The notes: generated by a model from the sequence alone, not told the origin. A DNA stretch of 64,000 bases from Butyrivibrio sp. Su6 (GCF_900108105.1 NZ_FNUR01000005.1:62001-126000), one strand, 5' to 3'. Shown: positions 52,782 to 62,685, numbered from the stretch's first letter. Program-made: numbers and translations.

Positions 52782-52828
52782 TAAAAAAGACCTCAATTAC
52801 CAATACTTTTGGAAATTGAGGTCATATT
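52782..52828 (-). terminator. Terminator after the PAP2 gene
   Basis: GACCTCAATT and AATTGAGGTC form a 10-bp stem, with CTTTTTTA on the minus strand. Confidence 0.85.
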
Positions 52829-52829
52829 T

Positions 52830-53549
52830 TTAATTATAACGTACAGCCAGCTCTTTCTCTCTTCTCTTGCAGAAAGCCTCCAAGATGGAAGTATGATACA
52901 CAACAAGATAAAGAATGATCGCCATGATAAATGCTGTGATCACATCATACATGGAATGCTGCTTAATAAACAGTGTAGAAAGAATGATCAATGTTCCTAT
53001 GATATCACTTACTATCTTACCTGTTTTATTAAAGCGTCTGCTGCGATGAATAGCTATCATGGATCCAATTGAATTATATACATGAATACTTGGCCATAAA
53101 TTTGCAGCTGTATCACTTTTATAAATAATCGCTACCAAATGAGTAAATACATTATCTCTTGGCATAACAGCAGGTCTTAGCTGATGCATGTTTGGAAACA
53201 AAGTCGAGATAATGAGAAAAATTGTCATACCTGTTGCTAAAAACGCGAAGTTTTTGTAATAATCCTCTACATCGCAGGAAAACATAAAAAACAAAAGCGT
53301 AAGTGAAACATATAAAAACCACATATAATACGGAATAACAAAGGCTTCTACAAAAGGGATCATATCATCGATAACAGTATGGATAACTGCATAATGTGAA
53401 AATCTGTGATTCTCGATCCAGATAAACCACATCAGATAAATAGGTCCATACACTAAAATAGGTGTTGAAAGCTTTAGCATATCATGCCAATAGTCCCTGT
53501 TTAGTGGCCTTCCTATCCACTCTTCAATTTTTACTTTCATGTTTTTCAT
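52830..53549 (-). CDS. PAP2 family membrane phosphatase
   Basis: A 239-residue protein with about six helices. The lipid-phosphatase motifs are LRP (end of motif 1, usual Lys weak), PSIHVYNSIGS (motif 2, PSxH) and KQHSMYDV (motif 3). Members dephosphorylate phosphatidic acid, undecaprenyl diphosphate or similar lipids on the outer membrane face. GAGGAG precedes the ATG by only 3 bases; the ATG three codons later is an alternative start. Confidence 0.85.
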   Translation of the reverse strand: MKNMKVKIEEWIGRPLNRDYWHDMLKLSTPILVYGPIYLMWFIWIENHRFSHYAVIHTVIDDMIPFVEAFVIPYYMWFLYVSLTLLFFMFSCDVEDYYKNFAFLATGMTIFLIISTLFPNMHQLRPAVMPRDNVFTHLVAIIYKSDTAANLWPSIHVYNSIGSMIAIHRSRRFNKTGKIVSDIIGTLIILSTLFIKQHSMYDVITAFIMAIILYLVVYHTSILEAFCKRREKELAVRYN

Positions 53550-53655
53550 AAACTCCTCAATTTAGAAAGAACACATATCAACTTCGTATTATTTTATCAC
53601 TTAATTTCAGTAATACAAGCCGAACAAATTATAAAGAATCTGTTAACTCAGATCT

Positions 53656-54681
53656 TTAATTGAAGTGGAATATCTTCTGAAGGAGCTTGTATCCTGCAAG
53701 TGTGATCTTTCGTCCGCCTTTTCCAGGAAGGTAGATATATGTTCCTTCGATACTGTATCTGATCTTAAGATAAAGCCAGTAGTTCTTGTCCTTAATATAT
53801 TCAAGCAGCTCTTTTCTCTTTTTCAGGTTCTCAGGAGTATCCTCCGTGATCAAAAGAACTGATGAAATAGCTGTAATGATCTCAAGATAATTGAACATAT
53901 ATTTATGTCTTTCTCTCTGAGAGCGGATCATTCCATAATTCTCTACATAGTAATCAACCATGAGCTTATTTACGCGAAGCTGCTGGTCAATTCGTGAAAG
54001 CATGATCTTCTGGTTAACTGACTGATCCTCACGGCCAATGTAATAATAATAGAAATTGACATCAAGGTAGTACATAGTCTTAACAAAAGGAAGTGGGTTA
54101 AATACATAGATGTTATCCACATAAAATGTGTGCTCAGGAAGCTTGAGTCCACAATCCTTCAAAAGCTTTGTTCTAAAGATAACAGAATGCATCAAAAGAT
54201 AATGTCCCTTTGGAGTTCTCTTAATATCTTTCCATGTGAAGAGCTCCTCGATTGGGAACATTGAATTGTAGCGCATAACTTTATGTCTTTTCTCACCAAC
54301 CTTATTATAAACAAAGTTGCTGATAAGAAGATCAAGCTGCTTATCTCCTCCCGCAAGCTCCGCAAGAGTAGAAAGGATTTTTCTGTAAGCTATTTCTTTT
54401 ACCCAGTCATCTGAATCGACTACTTTAAAAAACAAACCTGTAGCAGCTTCAAGGCCTGCATTTACAGCACTGCCGTGTCCACCGTTTGGCTTATGGATAG
54501 CTTTACAGATTGTAGGATACTTTTTAGCATACTCATCAGCGATCTCAGCTGTCTTATCCTTTGATCCGTCATCTACTATAAGAATTTCTACATCCTCGCC
54601 GCCCACAAGAAGGGACTCAATACATTTAGACATATATCCTTCTGAATTGTAGCAAGGGATTGCAACAGAAAGTAATTTCAT
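53656..54681 (-). CDS. Family 2 glycosyltransferase
   Basis: A 341-residue cytosolic GT-A enzyme with AGGAG before its ATG. LLSVAIPCYNSEGYMSKCIESLL, VEILIVDDGSKDKT, NGGHGSAVNAGLEAATGLFFKVVDSDDWV gives the full nucleotide-sugar site with the DSD metal motif. There is no membrane helix at the C-terminus. It follows the DUF1653 gene by 4 bases. The acceptor is unknown; it may serve a cell-wall or surface glycan. Confidence 0.92.
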   Translation of the reverse strand: MKLLSVAIPCYNSEGYMSKCIESLLVGGEDVEILIVDDGSKDKTAEIADEYAKKYPTICKAIHKPNGGHGSAVNAGLEAATGLFFKVVDSDDWVKEIAYRKILSTLAELAGGDKQLDLLISNFVYNKVGEKRHKVMRYNSMFPIEELFTWKDIKRTPKGHYLLMHSVIFRTKLLKDCGLKLPEHTFYVDNIYVFNPLPFVKTMYYLDVNFYYYYIGREDQSVNQKIMLSRIDQQLRVNKLMVDYYVENYGMIRSQRERHKYMFNYLEIITAISSVLLITEDTPENLKKRKELLEYIKDKNYWLYLKIRYSIEGTYIYLPGKGGRKITLAGYKLLQKIFHFN

Positions 54682-54685
54682 TTTC

Positions 54686-55339
54686 TTAACTCCTTAATCT
54701 GGTACTCTCAAATTTTTCCATTGTTGTAAGACAGGTTCTAAGATCATTGTATCTGTCGTACACATCTCCTTCGTTAACAACAACGCCAAGTGACATGGCC
54801 ATAATATCTATCATATCATTTGTTATTATAGGACGAAGCTTGGTTAAAATATCGTTTTTATCTACAGCAAGATCTGCATCCATAAACTCTATAACAAGTG
54901 GATTCAGATTCAGTTCCTTAGCCTCTGTGTCAATGGACTTATCCATAACTTCAGAATGCTTATAGGGCTCGCTTCTAAACTGTTTTCTTATCTCTTCCCT
55001 GTCGGTACTATTATTTTCTACTGTTTTTTCAGGGCTTATAACATTTGATCCGATCTTTTCAGATGAAGCTTCAACATTATCAAGCCTTTCTGCATTCTCT
55101 GAATTTCTCTCTATCCTCTCAAAACGATATTTTTGTTTTACATCAGGGTATTTAACGTGATCAACTTCAGACATAAACATATCCAGTGGCCTTACATATA
55201 CTTTGTAATCACCATAAAGAGCCTGATAAACAACCATCTCTTCTCTTGTCTCGGAATGGATCGCAATAGAAACGATCTGATACATATTCCCCTTAAAATG
55301 CCTGAACAGTTCATAAGGTACAGGTCTTTTTCTCTCCAT
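54686..55339 (-). CDS. DUF1653 domain protein
   Basis: A 217-residue protein from ATG 55339, since GGAGAG stands before it and nothing before the ATG four codons earlier. Residues 1-70 are the DUF1653 fold (PYELFRHFKGNMYQIVSIAIHSETREEMVVYQALYGDYKVYVRPLDMF), a small SH3-like beta domain. Residues 75-130 are a polar, disordered stretch, and a short alpha-helical C-terminal part follows (LVIEFMDADLAVDKNDIL). Function unknown; it is the first gene of an operon with the GT2 gene. Confidence 0.85.
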   Translation of the reverse strand: MERKRPVPYELFRHFKGNMYQIVSIAIHSETREEMVVYQALYGDYKVYVRPLDMFMSEVDHVKYPDVKQKYRFERIERNSENAERLDNVEASSEKIGSNVISPEKTVENNSTDREEIRKQFRSEPYKHSEVMDKSIDTEAKELNLNPLVIEFMDADLAVDKNDILTKLRPIITNDMIDIMAMSLGVVVNEGDVYDRYNDLRTCLTTMEKFESTRLRS

Positions 55340-55443
55340 ACGTCTCTCCATTAATAAAAATCAATCCTCTAAATATAGTTTTAATTACAAACTATTTAGC
55401 CAATATGTTGTATAGTATAACCCTAAAATACTATATTTTCAAA

Positions 55444-56460
55444 TTAGTGCTTACGTGTTGCACTTATAATGACCATTTCTACACTTATTATGTAATCAAG
55501 CTTGCCTGTTTTTACAGCTTCATCATTGGAAGCGCAAAGTTCAAGGGCACTTCTAAGTTCCTCAAAAGTATACGCCCTTGCCCAGCTCTCATATTTTCCA
55601 ACAAGGAATGGAGCTATTCCTGCGCCTGAAGCTATCTGCGATCTGTCCTTGCGGTTTACGCTCATCTCCTTTACCTGGAGCATAATATTAAACTGCCTTG
55701 TAATAAGCGCAAGTATTTTAGCCGGCGGTTCTTTCAAAGCCAAAAGATCATAGTAAAGATCAATGGCTTTTTTCTGATCCTGAGAGGCTATTGCATCAGT
55801 CATTGCAAATATCCTGCTTGTAAGCCATCCTGCACACACAGCATTTATATCCTCAACAGTTATCTCGTTTCTATCAATGCAGTAGCAAACAAGCTTTTCT
55901 ATTTCTGTACTGATATTGGACATATCCGTTCCAACTCTCTCAAGGAAAAAAGCAGCTGCCCTTGGAGATATATTTTTCCCTTCTGAAGCAAACTTCCCTG
56001 CTATCCACCTTTTTAAGGTATCTTCGTCCTGAGTGTCGCAGTTCATTTCAAGGCCGATCTTGCTGACAGCCTTAAAAATATCTTTTCTTTTATCGACCTC
56101 TTTTTCTATGAATATGAAATAAGTAGTCTCTGAGGGCGATTTCAGATAATCAGCAAGTTCAGGACATCCGCTCTTAAAAAAGCCGCTGTTTTCTACCAGG
56201 ATCACTCTCTTATCAGATAAAAAAGGCATAGTCTCAGCCATGTCTATGACCTGGGCCGGATTTATCTGGTCTCCTTCATACTTTGTGAAATTCATGGAAG
56301 AAGCTCCGCCCCCCAAAGCTTTCACAAGTTTATCTCTGTTCTGGAGTCTAAGATATGCTTCCTCGCCATAGATAAGATAGCATTTCTTAAACACCCCATT
56401 TTTTATATCTTCATTAAGTTGTCTCTGTTTAACAGGAAAATCTGTTGTTTTAGCTGCCAT
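55444..56460 (-). CDS. holA: DNA polymerase III delta subunit
   Basis: A 338-residue clamp-loader subunit. N-terminal domain: CYLIYGEEAYLRLQNRDKLVKAL, then EGDQINPAQVIDMAETMPFLSDKRVILVENSG, which matches HolA; the lid and the helical collar domain (ISTEIEKLVCYC, ITVEDINAVC, FAMTDAIASQDQKKAIDLYYDLL) follow. It opens the beta clamp for loading. In Firmicutes holA often sits next to comEC, as here (56 bases apart). Confidence 0.93.
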   Translation of the reverse strand: MAAKTTDFPVKQRQLNEDIKNGVFKKCYLIYGEEAYLRLQNRDKLVKALGGGASSMNFTKYEGDQINPAQVIDMAETMPFLSDKRVILVENSGFFKSGCPELADYLKSPSETTYFIFIEKEVDKRKDIFKAVSKIGLEMNCDTQDEDTLKRWIAGKFASEGKNISPRAAAFFLERVGTDMSNISTEIEKLVCYCIDRNEITVEDINAVCAGWLTSRIFAMTDAIASQDQKKAIDLYYDLLALKEPPAKILALITRQFNIMLQVKEMSVNRKDRSQIASGAGIAPFLVGKYESWARAYTFEELRSALELCASNDEAVKTGKLDYIISVEMVIISATRKH

Positions 56461-56516
56461 AAAATCACACTCCGTAGACTATTCTAGCAGAAGCATGTAT
56501 AAAAAGCCAATAATGC

Positions 56517-58799
56517 TCATTCCAAAAAGCCCCTTAGTTTTATATGATCATTATTTACCTCAACTGATATGCAGCCCTTTTCATCTGTTCTGTATATAGC
56601 AGCTCCTATACTCTTTAGTCTCTCAAGAGTTTCTTTGTGAGGATGACCGTATTTATTGTTTTCTCCGCAGGAAATAAGGGCAAGCTCAGGTTTCGTCAGC
56701 TTAAGAAACTCCTCATCTGTGGTGTACATTGAACCATGATGGGCCACCTTCAAAAGAGCCACCTCTTTCCTGCTAAGTTTTAGCATATTCTTAACATTAT
56801 CAAGCCCCTCTTTCTCCATATCTCCCGTAAAAAGAGCTGTAAAATCTCCATACTTCATATAAAGAACTGTAGAATAGGCATTTGCCCCTTCTGTGACCAT
56901 ATTTTTTTGAGGATTCAGACATAAAAAAGATATATCTGACATATTAAAGCTTTCACCTGTGTTTATATAAGAAATTGGAATGCCAAGTGCCTTAGCTCTC
57001 TTTTCAATATGGTCGTAGTTCTCTCCCCTTGATTTTACTGACGCTTCAGGAAGAATAAGTCTTTTTATGCATATTCCTCCCTTTTCCATATCATCCATTA
57101 TTTCCAAAAGTCCGCTTATATGATCCTCATCCTCATGAGTTACGATGGCCACATCAACTTTGCCGACTCCCTTATACTTTAGGAAAGGTATGATCTGATA
57201 TTTTCCTACGTTCTTTTTACTGGTACTTCCTCCATCAATCAGGATATTTTTCCCGCCTGAGGATATCAGTATTCCATCTCCCTGCCCCACATCTATCATA
57301 TTTATTTCAAGATCCGGATGAATTCTAAAGGTAAGTACTGTAACAGAAAAGAGAATAAATAAAAATTTGAATGCATCAAACTTAATAAGCTCCCTGCGAG
57401 TATACTTTTTACCAGCAAGGTTATCCCTTTCAAAATACAAAAACGCTATAAACGCGGTAATGAGAAACACATAAATAACAACCTGTATTTTTGAGGAGTG
57501 CCCTACGTACCAGGTAAGCCCTCCATTTACCTTACTTATATTGCAGGACACTTTATAAAATAAAAGGATAATATGAGCGCCAAAACCAAATGCTTTTCCA
57601 ACAAAAATAATGAGAGCTCCAACACTCATACAGATTATTCCAATTACCATAAGCACACCCATAAGCGGCAAAACTACCAGATTTAAGACAATCGATCCTA
57701 TTGGATATGTGTAATAAAAGGATGTATACACAGGAAGAGTAACAAGCATTATCGCAAGACATGTAGAGACACAGTCAAGACACTTATTTAGTACCTTTTT
57801 GCTCAGACTTTCCTCACTATCATCAGCAAATTTCATGGTAAATGGCGCATATCTTAAAACTTCAGGTTTTAAAAGGGGCTTTACAAGAGCAATTCCTATG
57901 ATTGCTCCAAAAGAAAACAAAAATCCGCTGCTATATAAATATAGAGGTTGCTCTAAAATTAAGAGCATAAAAGCCAATGAAAGGCTTGTAAAAATATCAT
58001 ACGTTCTTCCTAAAAGCGGTGCCAAAAGCCGCAGTGAAAACATAAGAATAGCTCTAAAAGCAGATGTATTCATTCCGCACATTGCCCCATAGCAAAACAT
58101 GATAGTCAGTGCTATTGCCACAGAGAATCCCCCGGGAGCCTTTATTTTCCTTAATAAGCGGTAAATTCCCATTCCGATTATTGATATGTGAAGCCCACTC
58201 ACCGCCAAAATATGCATGATCCCGGAATCTTTATACAGGTCTTTTATCTCCTCATCCATAAAAGATTTATCTCCAAGAAGCATTGCCTTCATGATCGCTG
58301 CATCTTCTTCACCAAGAGTCTTATCAAGATTTCTTTCAAATACCAGCCTTAGTTTATACAAACTTTCTTTGAAATAATCTTTTTTACCATTGGCTTTGTC
58401 TATGTAAGCATTTTTGATTCGATATGCAATTTTTAAAGTTGAATAATAGAGGCGAGAGTCAAATTCACCGGGATTTCGCGGCGTTGCAAATTCATTTACC
58501 TTGCCTGAGACAAGAACTGTCTCTCCAATAGAGGGCTCATAGGAGTCCGCAGATAAATAACATTCGATATATTCAAATTTTCCTTTTAAAGGCTTTCTTG
58601 GAACCAGATAAAGAGCTGTGTATATATCGCCGAGAGAGTTTTTCTTTTGTTCCTTTTGGATCACCACTCCAACTACTTTGGTAGTCTCTGTAAAACTCTC
58701 TTCCGGCTCATATACAGTCAGTCTAGAAATAGAAAATTCCAGATAAATATAGACAATCGCCGCCATTAAAAGCGCAACTGCGCAAAGCGGCCTTTTCAT
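56517..58799 (-). CDS. comEC: DNA internalisation competence protein ComEC/Rec2
   Basis: A 760-residue membrane protein with AGGAG before its ATG. The N-terminal OB-like DUF4131 part, the competence membrane domain (IMHILAVSGLHISIIGMGIYRLL and the following helices, about 215-480) and the C-terminal metallo-beta-lactamase domain (NMIDVGQGDGILISS, THEDEDHISG, LFTGDMEKEG, KVAHHGS) are all present and full length. ComEC is the channel that takes single-stranded DNA through the membrane. Its usual partner comEA is four genes upstream in the same operon. Confidence 0.95.
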   Translation of the reverse strand: MKRPLCAVALLMAAIVYIYLEFSISRLTVYEPEESFTETTKVVGVVIQKEQKKNSLGDIYTALYLVPRKPLKGKFEYIECYLSADSYEPSIGETVLVSGKVNEFATPRNPGEFDSRLYYSTLKIAYRIKNAYIDKANGKKDYFKESLYKLRLVFERNLDKTLGEEDAAIMKAMLLGDKSFMDEEIKDLYKDSGIMHILAVSGLHISIIGMGIYRLLRKIKAPGGFSVAIALTIMFCYGAMCGMNTSAFRAILMFSLRLLAPLLGRTYDIFTSLSLAFMLLILEQPLYLYSSGFLFSFGAIIGIALVKPLLKPEVLRYAPFTMKFADDSEESLSKKVLNKCLDCVSTCLAIMLVTLPVYTSFYYTYPIGSIVLNLVVLPLMGVLMVIGIICMSVGALIIFVGKAFGFGAHIILLFYKVSCNISKVNGGLTWYVGHSSKIQVVIYVFLITAFIAFLYFERDNLAGKKYTRRELIKFDAFKFLFILFSVTVLTFRIHPDLEINMIDVGQGDGILISSGGKNILIDGGSTSKKNVGKYQIIPFLKYKGVGKVDVAIVTHEDEDHISGLLEIMDDMEKGGICIKRLILPEASVKSRGENYDHIEKRAKALGIPISYINTGESFNMSDISFLCLNPQKNMVTEGANAYSTVLYMKYGDFTALFTGDMEKEGLDNVKNMLKLSRKEVALLKVAHHGSMYTTDEEFLKLTKPELALISCGENNKYGHPHKETLERLKSIGAAIYRTDEKGCISVEVNNDHIKLRGFLE

Positions 58800-58812
58800 G
58801 TAAAACTCCTAA

Positions 58813-59760
58813 TTATTCGACAATATCAAGATTTCTCTCATAAGGACCTGAGATCATAAAATCCATAAAGGTAAATGATGGCTCTCCGTTCACGGAAAGA
58901 ACTACCTTATTGACATCAGAAAATTCTGTAACTGTGTTCACAATTGAATAAAGCGCAACTTCAGCAGATACATTCTGTGTCTGAGTCAGGAAGGTTGAAT
59001 CAAAGTCTATATAGCAGACTCCGTCCTTAATATTTACACTTTTTATCTTACTGTCCTTATTTACTGTAGGAAATGCCACATCTGTATTAGGTCCGCTTAT
59101 GACCTGTTCTACAGCAAGCCTTTCCATTGAAATATTACTGTTGTAAACAACAGATCTGTAGACAGGAACAAGCTTTGTTCCTGATTCGTTGGCAAAATAC
59201 AGCTTCAGTTCAATCTTTTCATAGGTACTTATTTCTTTTCCCACATTATAGATAAATGTATCAGCGGACATATTGCCAATCACGCTTCCATAATGATCTG
59301 TAATAGGTGTCCCCTCTACCTGGAATGTGACATATTCCACATCATCAAGCTGACAAAAGGTCCTGACGATTGCAGCTCTGTCAAGGATTTCTATAGTTCT
59401 CCCAAGCTCATTGTACTTGCGGTCAAAATTAAGCGTAAGAAGCTTATCTTTCAAAGAATAGTTTAAAAGCTTGATATCACCTGCAATCGGTGCCTCGTAC
59501 TGAAGCCTGTCAGGCATGGTTTCAAGTGCCGTAACAAGCTCATTTATAACTGCTTTGGAATCCGACTTATCAGATTGTATCTCATAGTTTTCCGAAACAA
59601 TCCCAGTCTCGCTGCTGTTTACATAGTAAACTTTAAAAGCACTGGAATCATCACGACTTTTTTTCTCACATGAAACAGATGTAACCATGATGAGCATTCC
59701 AATGAAAACAGGCATTATTCTTTTGTATAATAATTGTCTTTTATTCATAGTCTTAATCAT
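58813..59760 (-). CDS. GerMN-domain lipoprotein, LpqB-like position
   Basis: A 315-residue exported protein with a signal and a lipobox-like VTSVSC. Two GerMN units can be seen: residues about 40-160 (VYYVNSSETGIVSENYEIQ, VINELVTALETMP, LLNYSLKDKLLTLNFDRKYNEL) and 180-300 (LKLYFANESGTKLVPVYRSV, AVEQVISGPN, IKSVNIKDGVCYIDFDSTFL). The start ATG overlaps the kinase stop as ATGA. In mycobacteria the GerMN lipoprotein LpqB follows and modulates the MtrAB system; the same order here suggests a like role. Confidence 0.82.
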   Translation of the reverse strand: MIKTMNKRQLLYKRIMPVFIGMLIMVTSVSCEKKSRDDSSAFKVYYVNSSETGIVSENYEIQSDKSDSKAVINELVTALETMPDRLQYEAPIAGDIKLLNYSLKDKLLTLNFDRKYNELGRTIEILDRAAIVRTFCQLDDVEYVTFQVEGTPITDHYGSVIGNMSADTFIYNVGKEISTYEKIELKLYFANESGTKLVPVYRSVVYNSNISMERLAVEQVISGPNTDVAFPTVNKDSKIKSVNIKDGVCYIDFDSTFLTQTQNVSAEVALYSIVNTVTEFSDVNKVVLSVNGEPSFTFMDFMISGPYERNLDIVE

Positions 59761-61271
59761 TTTGAACCTACGCTGATAAGCGGAATTCTCACAGTAAAGG
59801 TTGTTCCTTCTCCTAAAGTACTCTGAACATCAATTGATCCTCTGTGCATAAGAACTGCATTTCTGGCGATAGCAAGTCCAAGACCTGTACCACCAATCTC
59901 CCTTGAACGAGACTTGTCAACTCTGTAGAATCTCTCATAAATATGGTCAAGACTATCTTCAGGAATACCTATTCCGGTATCTATAACCTTAATTGAAAAA
60001 TACTGATGGTCCGCATCCAGCTCAACCTTAACAGTGCCGTTCTCTTTGTTGTACTTTATGGCATTCTCAACCAGATTCATGATTACAAGTGATATCTTAA
60101 CTTCATCAATCTCAGCTGTGATAGCCCTGTTACTCTCAAGTGTGAGGTCTATATTGTGTTTTCTTGCTATAGGACGCATTCTTTTTAGCACTACTTCTGT
60201 AAGGCTTACAACATCAACTGATGTGATAGAAAGACCTGACGCCTTTTTGTCCATCTTAACAAGTGCAAGAAGGTCGTTGATTATCTTGTCTTCCCTGTCG
60301 ATCTCTTCGCCTATATCTGTCATAAATTCCCTATATACTTCATTAGGAACATCTTCCTGAGATAAAAGAGAATCTGCCAAAACCTTGATAGATGTTATAG
60401 GGGTCTTAAGCTCATGTGACACGTTGGAAACAAATTCCTGTCTTGAGTCATCAAGCACCTTCATACGCCTTAACATAGCATTAAAAGCATTGATGATCTG
60501 CTCTGTCTCCAGGTAGTTTGGTCCAACAACGGGCTTATCTGTATAACCGGCTTTAACATCATTGATAGCAGCTGTAATCCTGTCAAAGGGCTTAAGCAGT
60601 GCATATGAAACCAGGGCAGAAAATACAAGAATAATTGTTACGATAAGAGTTTCAAGGGTTGTGGCACGTCTGCTTAAGATTTCAAGTGTATTGGCAATAG
60701 TCTCCGTTGATACACTTGTCAAAAGAACTCCTCTTACAACCTCATTGGAATTCCCTGCCACCGCTATATCACCCTCTTCAATGAGTTCAGTTGTTACTAT
60801 AGGAGTGATCATCTCAATATAACCATTTGCGCTGTCATATTTTGACAATGTGCCCTTGGATCCTGTCTTAAGGCAGTTAACAACCTCTTCAGAAATAATG
60901 GTCTTACCCTGACTTATATTGTAGGTATCCTTCACAACCTTAAGGTCGTCATTGATTACCATTACACGGCCATCGTAAAGGTTTGCAAGCATATCAAGCT
61001 CTGCATTTATAACCTCTGAAGAAGTGTCCTGCAGATAATTATAAGTAATAAGGTGGTTCGCCAGTATTCGAAGCTGTGTCTGAACTTCCGTTGATTTAAC
61101 GTTGACAGCACGATCTTCATAGCTCTGTAATATCAGGGCATGCATAACCAAACAAGAAAGCAATCCCGTAATAGAAACCACTATGAAAAATCGCACTCTT
61201 AGACTCTTGAAAATATTTCTTATTTTGAGCTGAATAGCTATATCTTTTACTTTAGATAAAAAAAGATTCAT
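59757..61271 (-). CDS. Sensor histidine kinase, HAMP-containing
   Basis: A 504-residue membrane kinase. TM1 at about 27-47, an extracellular sensor of 160 residues, TM2 at about 208-226, HAMP (about 226-275), HisKA with NVSHELKTPITSI (His286), and HATPase with NLVENAIKYN (N box), DTGIGIPED (G1), RFYRVDKSRSREIGGTGLGLAIARN. An intact kinase, WalK/PhoR/MtrB type. Signal not known. It lies 14 bases after the response regulator gene and shares ATGA with the GerMN gene. Confidence 0.95.
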   Translation of the reverse strand: MNLFLSKVKDIAIQLKIRNIFKSLRVRFFIVVSITGLLSCLVMHALILQSYEDRAVNVKSTEVQTQLRILANHLITYNYLQDTSSEVINAELDMLANLYDGRVMVINDDLKVVKDTYNISQGKTIISEEVVNCLKTGSKGTLSKYDSANGYIEMITPIVTTELIEEGDIAVAGNSNEVVRGVLLTSVSTETIANTLEILSRRATTLETLIVTIILVFSALVSYALLKPFDRITAAINDVKAGYTDKPVVGPNYLETEQIINAFNAMLRRMKVLDDSRQEFVSNVSHELKTPITSIKVLADSLLSQEDVPNEVYREFMTDIGEEIDREDKIINDLLALVKMDKKASGLSITSVDVVSLTEVVLKRMRPIARKHNIDLTLESNRAITAEIDEVKISLVIMNLVENAIKYNKENGTVKVELDADHQYFSIKVIDTGIGIPEDSLDHIYERFYRVDKSRSREIGGTGLGLAIARNAVLMHRGSIDVQSTLGEGTTFTVRIPLISVGSK

Positions 61272-61285
61272 ACTTTTATTTTAAA

Positions 61286-61966
61286 TCATCCCTGAAAATA
61301 GTAACCACTGCCCCATTTTGTACGTACATATCTAGGTTCACTTGGGTTACTCTCAAGTTTCTCACGAAGTCTTCTGATATGAACATCAACAGTTCGCTCA
61401 TCACCCGGGTATTCTGTTCCCCATATAGTGTGCAAAAGCTCTTCTCTTGAGTACACCCTTCCTGCATTAGAGGCAAGATGCTCTAAAAGCTCATACTCTC
61501 TGCTGGTAACATTTATCTCTCTGTCTTTTACAAAGACTCTTCTGTAAGCCTCGTTAAGTTTAAGATCACCAAAGGTCAAAGTTTTCTCAGGTGCCTGTGA
61601 TCTGCTGGTTCTTCTGATGATTGCCTTGATCCTTGCCTTAACTTCAAGAATATTGAAAGGCTTGGTCATATAATCATCTGCGCCATATTCAAGACCAAGT
61701 ATCTTGTCCATATCATCGCCCTTTGCTGTAAGCATGATAATAGGAACATTAGAAAACTCTCTGATCTGCTGACATACTTCAAAGCCAGTAAGTCCGGGAA
61801 GCATCACATCCAGTAGAATAATGTCATAATTGTTAGTTCTGGCCATTTCAAGCGCTGTCTGACCATCATAGGCACAGTCACAGACTATATCATCCTGCTC
61901 CAGGCTAAACTTAATACCTTTAACTATTGCTTTTTCATCATCTACTACAAGTGCTTTCTTACTCAT
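61286..61966 (-). CDS. OmpR-family response regulator
   Basis: A 226-residue regulator with CGGAGAA before the ATG. Receiver: VVDDEKA acidic pair, phosphoacceptor Asp53 in LLDVMLPG, Thr/Lys in MLTAKGDD. C-terminal winged helix: VTSREYELLEHLASNAGRVYSREEL, VDVHIRRLREKLE and the closing wing RTKWGSGYYF. Partner of the kinase that follows. Confidence 0.96.
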   Translation of the reverse strand: MSKKALVVDDEKAIVKGIKFSLEQDDIVCDCAYDGQTALEMARTNNYDIILLDVMLPGLTGFEVCQQIREFSNVPIIMLTAKGDDMDKILGLEYGADDYMTKPFNILEVKARIKAIIRRTSRSQAPEKTLTFGDLKLNEAYRRVFVKDREINVTSREYELLEHLASNAGRVYSREELLHTIWGTEYPGDERTVDVHIRRLREKLESNPSEPRYVRTKWGSGYYFQG

Positions 61967-61989
61967 TACTTCTCCGCTTTCTAAAACTG

Positions 61990-62607
61990 TTAAACTGTAA
62001 TATATTCCTTTATTTTAGAAAAAAGTTTATCCTTAATGCCTGACACTTTCATAATATCTTCAATGCAGGCAAAATTCCCATTCTGCTCCCGGTAATCGAC
62101 TATCTTACCGGCAACCTTCTCCCCAATTCCAGGAATAGTCTTAAGTTCCTCCTTTGTGGCTTTGTTAATATTTATAAGTCCGTTGCTGCTAAAACTATCA
62201 GTGCTGTCAGTATTTTCTGCAACAAGGCCATTTTTAACTTCGTCTTTAGTTGGAATCATGAGTTTGGTGCCATCCTCGACTACGGCAGCAAGATTAACAT
62301 AAGTATCATCTGCGCCATCGACGAAACCACCTGCCGCTTTTACTGCATCATCTGCTCTCGAAGCAGGAGGTAATTCATAAACACCAGGACAAACAACTGC
62401 ACCACAAACATACACCACAATATTTTCCTGCTCTGTCAGAGCAACTGTAGCGCAATCCCCCGTGCTGCAATTCCCATCAGAAATATCTTCAGACCCCTCA
62501 TCATTCATAGTATCACTAAGAACTATATCCGAATCATATCCGGCATTTGTACACCCAGCCAAAATAACAGCCACAGTGCAACAAAGTATAAATATAAACC
62601 TACGCAT
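61990..62607 (-). CDS. comEA: ComEA-type competence DNA receptor with lipobox
   Basis: A 205-residue protein with AGGAGG before the ATG. The N-terminus is a lipoprotein signal (VAVILAGC, Cys19), unlike the uncleaved anchor usual in Bacillus ComEA. Then an SLBB domain (VVYVCGAVVCPGVYELPPASRADDAVKAAGG, VNLAAVVEDGTKLMIPT) and two helix-hairpin-helix units (GLININKATKEELKTIPGIGEKVAGKI; FACIEDIMKVSGIKDKLFSKI) that bind double-stranded DNA. It heads the operon comEA / regulator / kinase / GerMN / comEC / holA. Confidence 0.92.
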   Translation of the reverse strand: MRRFIFILCCTVAVILAGCTNAGYDSDIVLSDTMNDEGSEDISDGNCSTGDCATVALTEQENIVVYVCGAVVCPGVYELPPASRADDAVKAAGGFVDGADDTYVNLAAVVEDGTKLMIPTKDEVKNGLVAENTDSTDSFSSNGLININKATKEELKTIPGIGEKVAGKIVDYREQNGNFACIEDIMKVSGIKDKLFSKIKEYITV

Positions 62608-62685
62608 GTTTTCCTCCTAAGAGGAACCCCGCCATGCTTTTTTATTCTAGTCGATTAAAAAAAATTACGCAAGCACAAACAAAAA

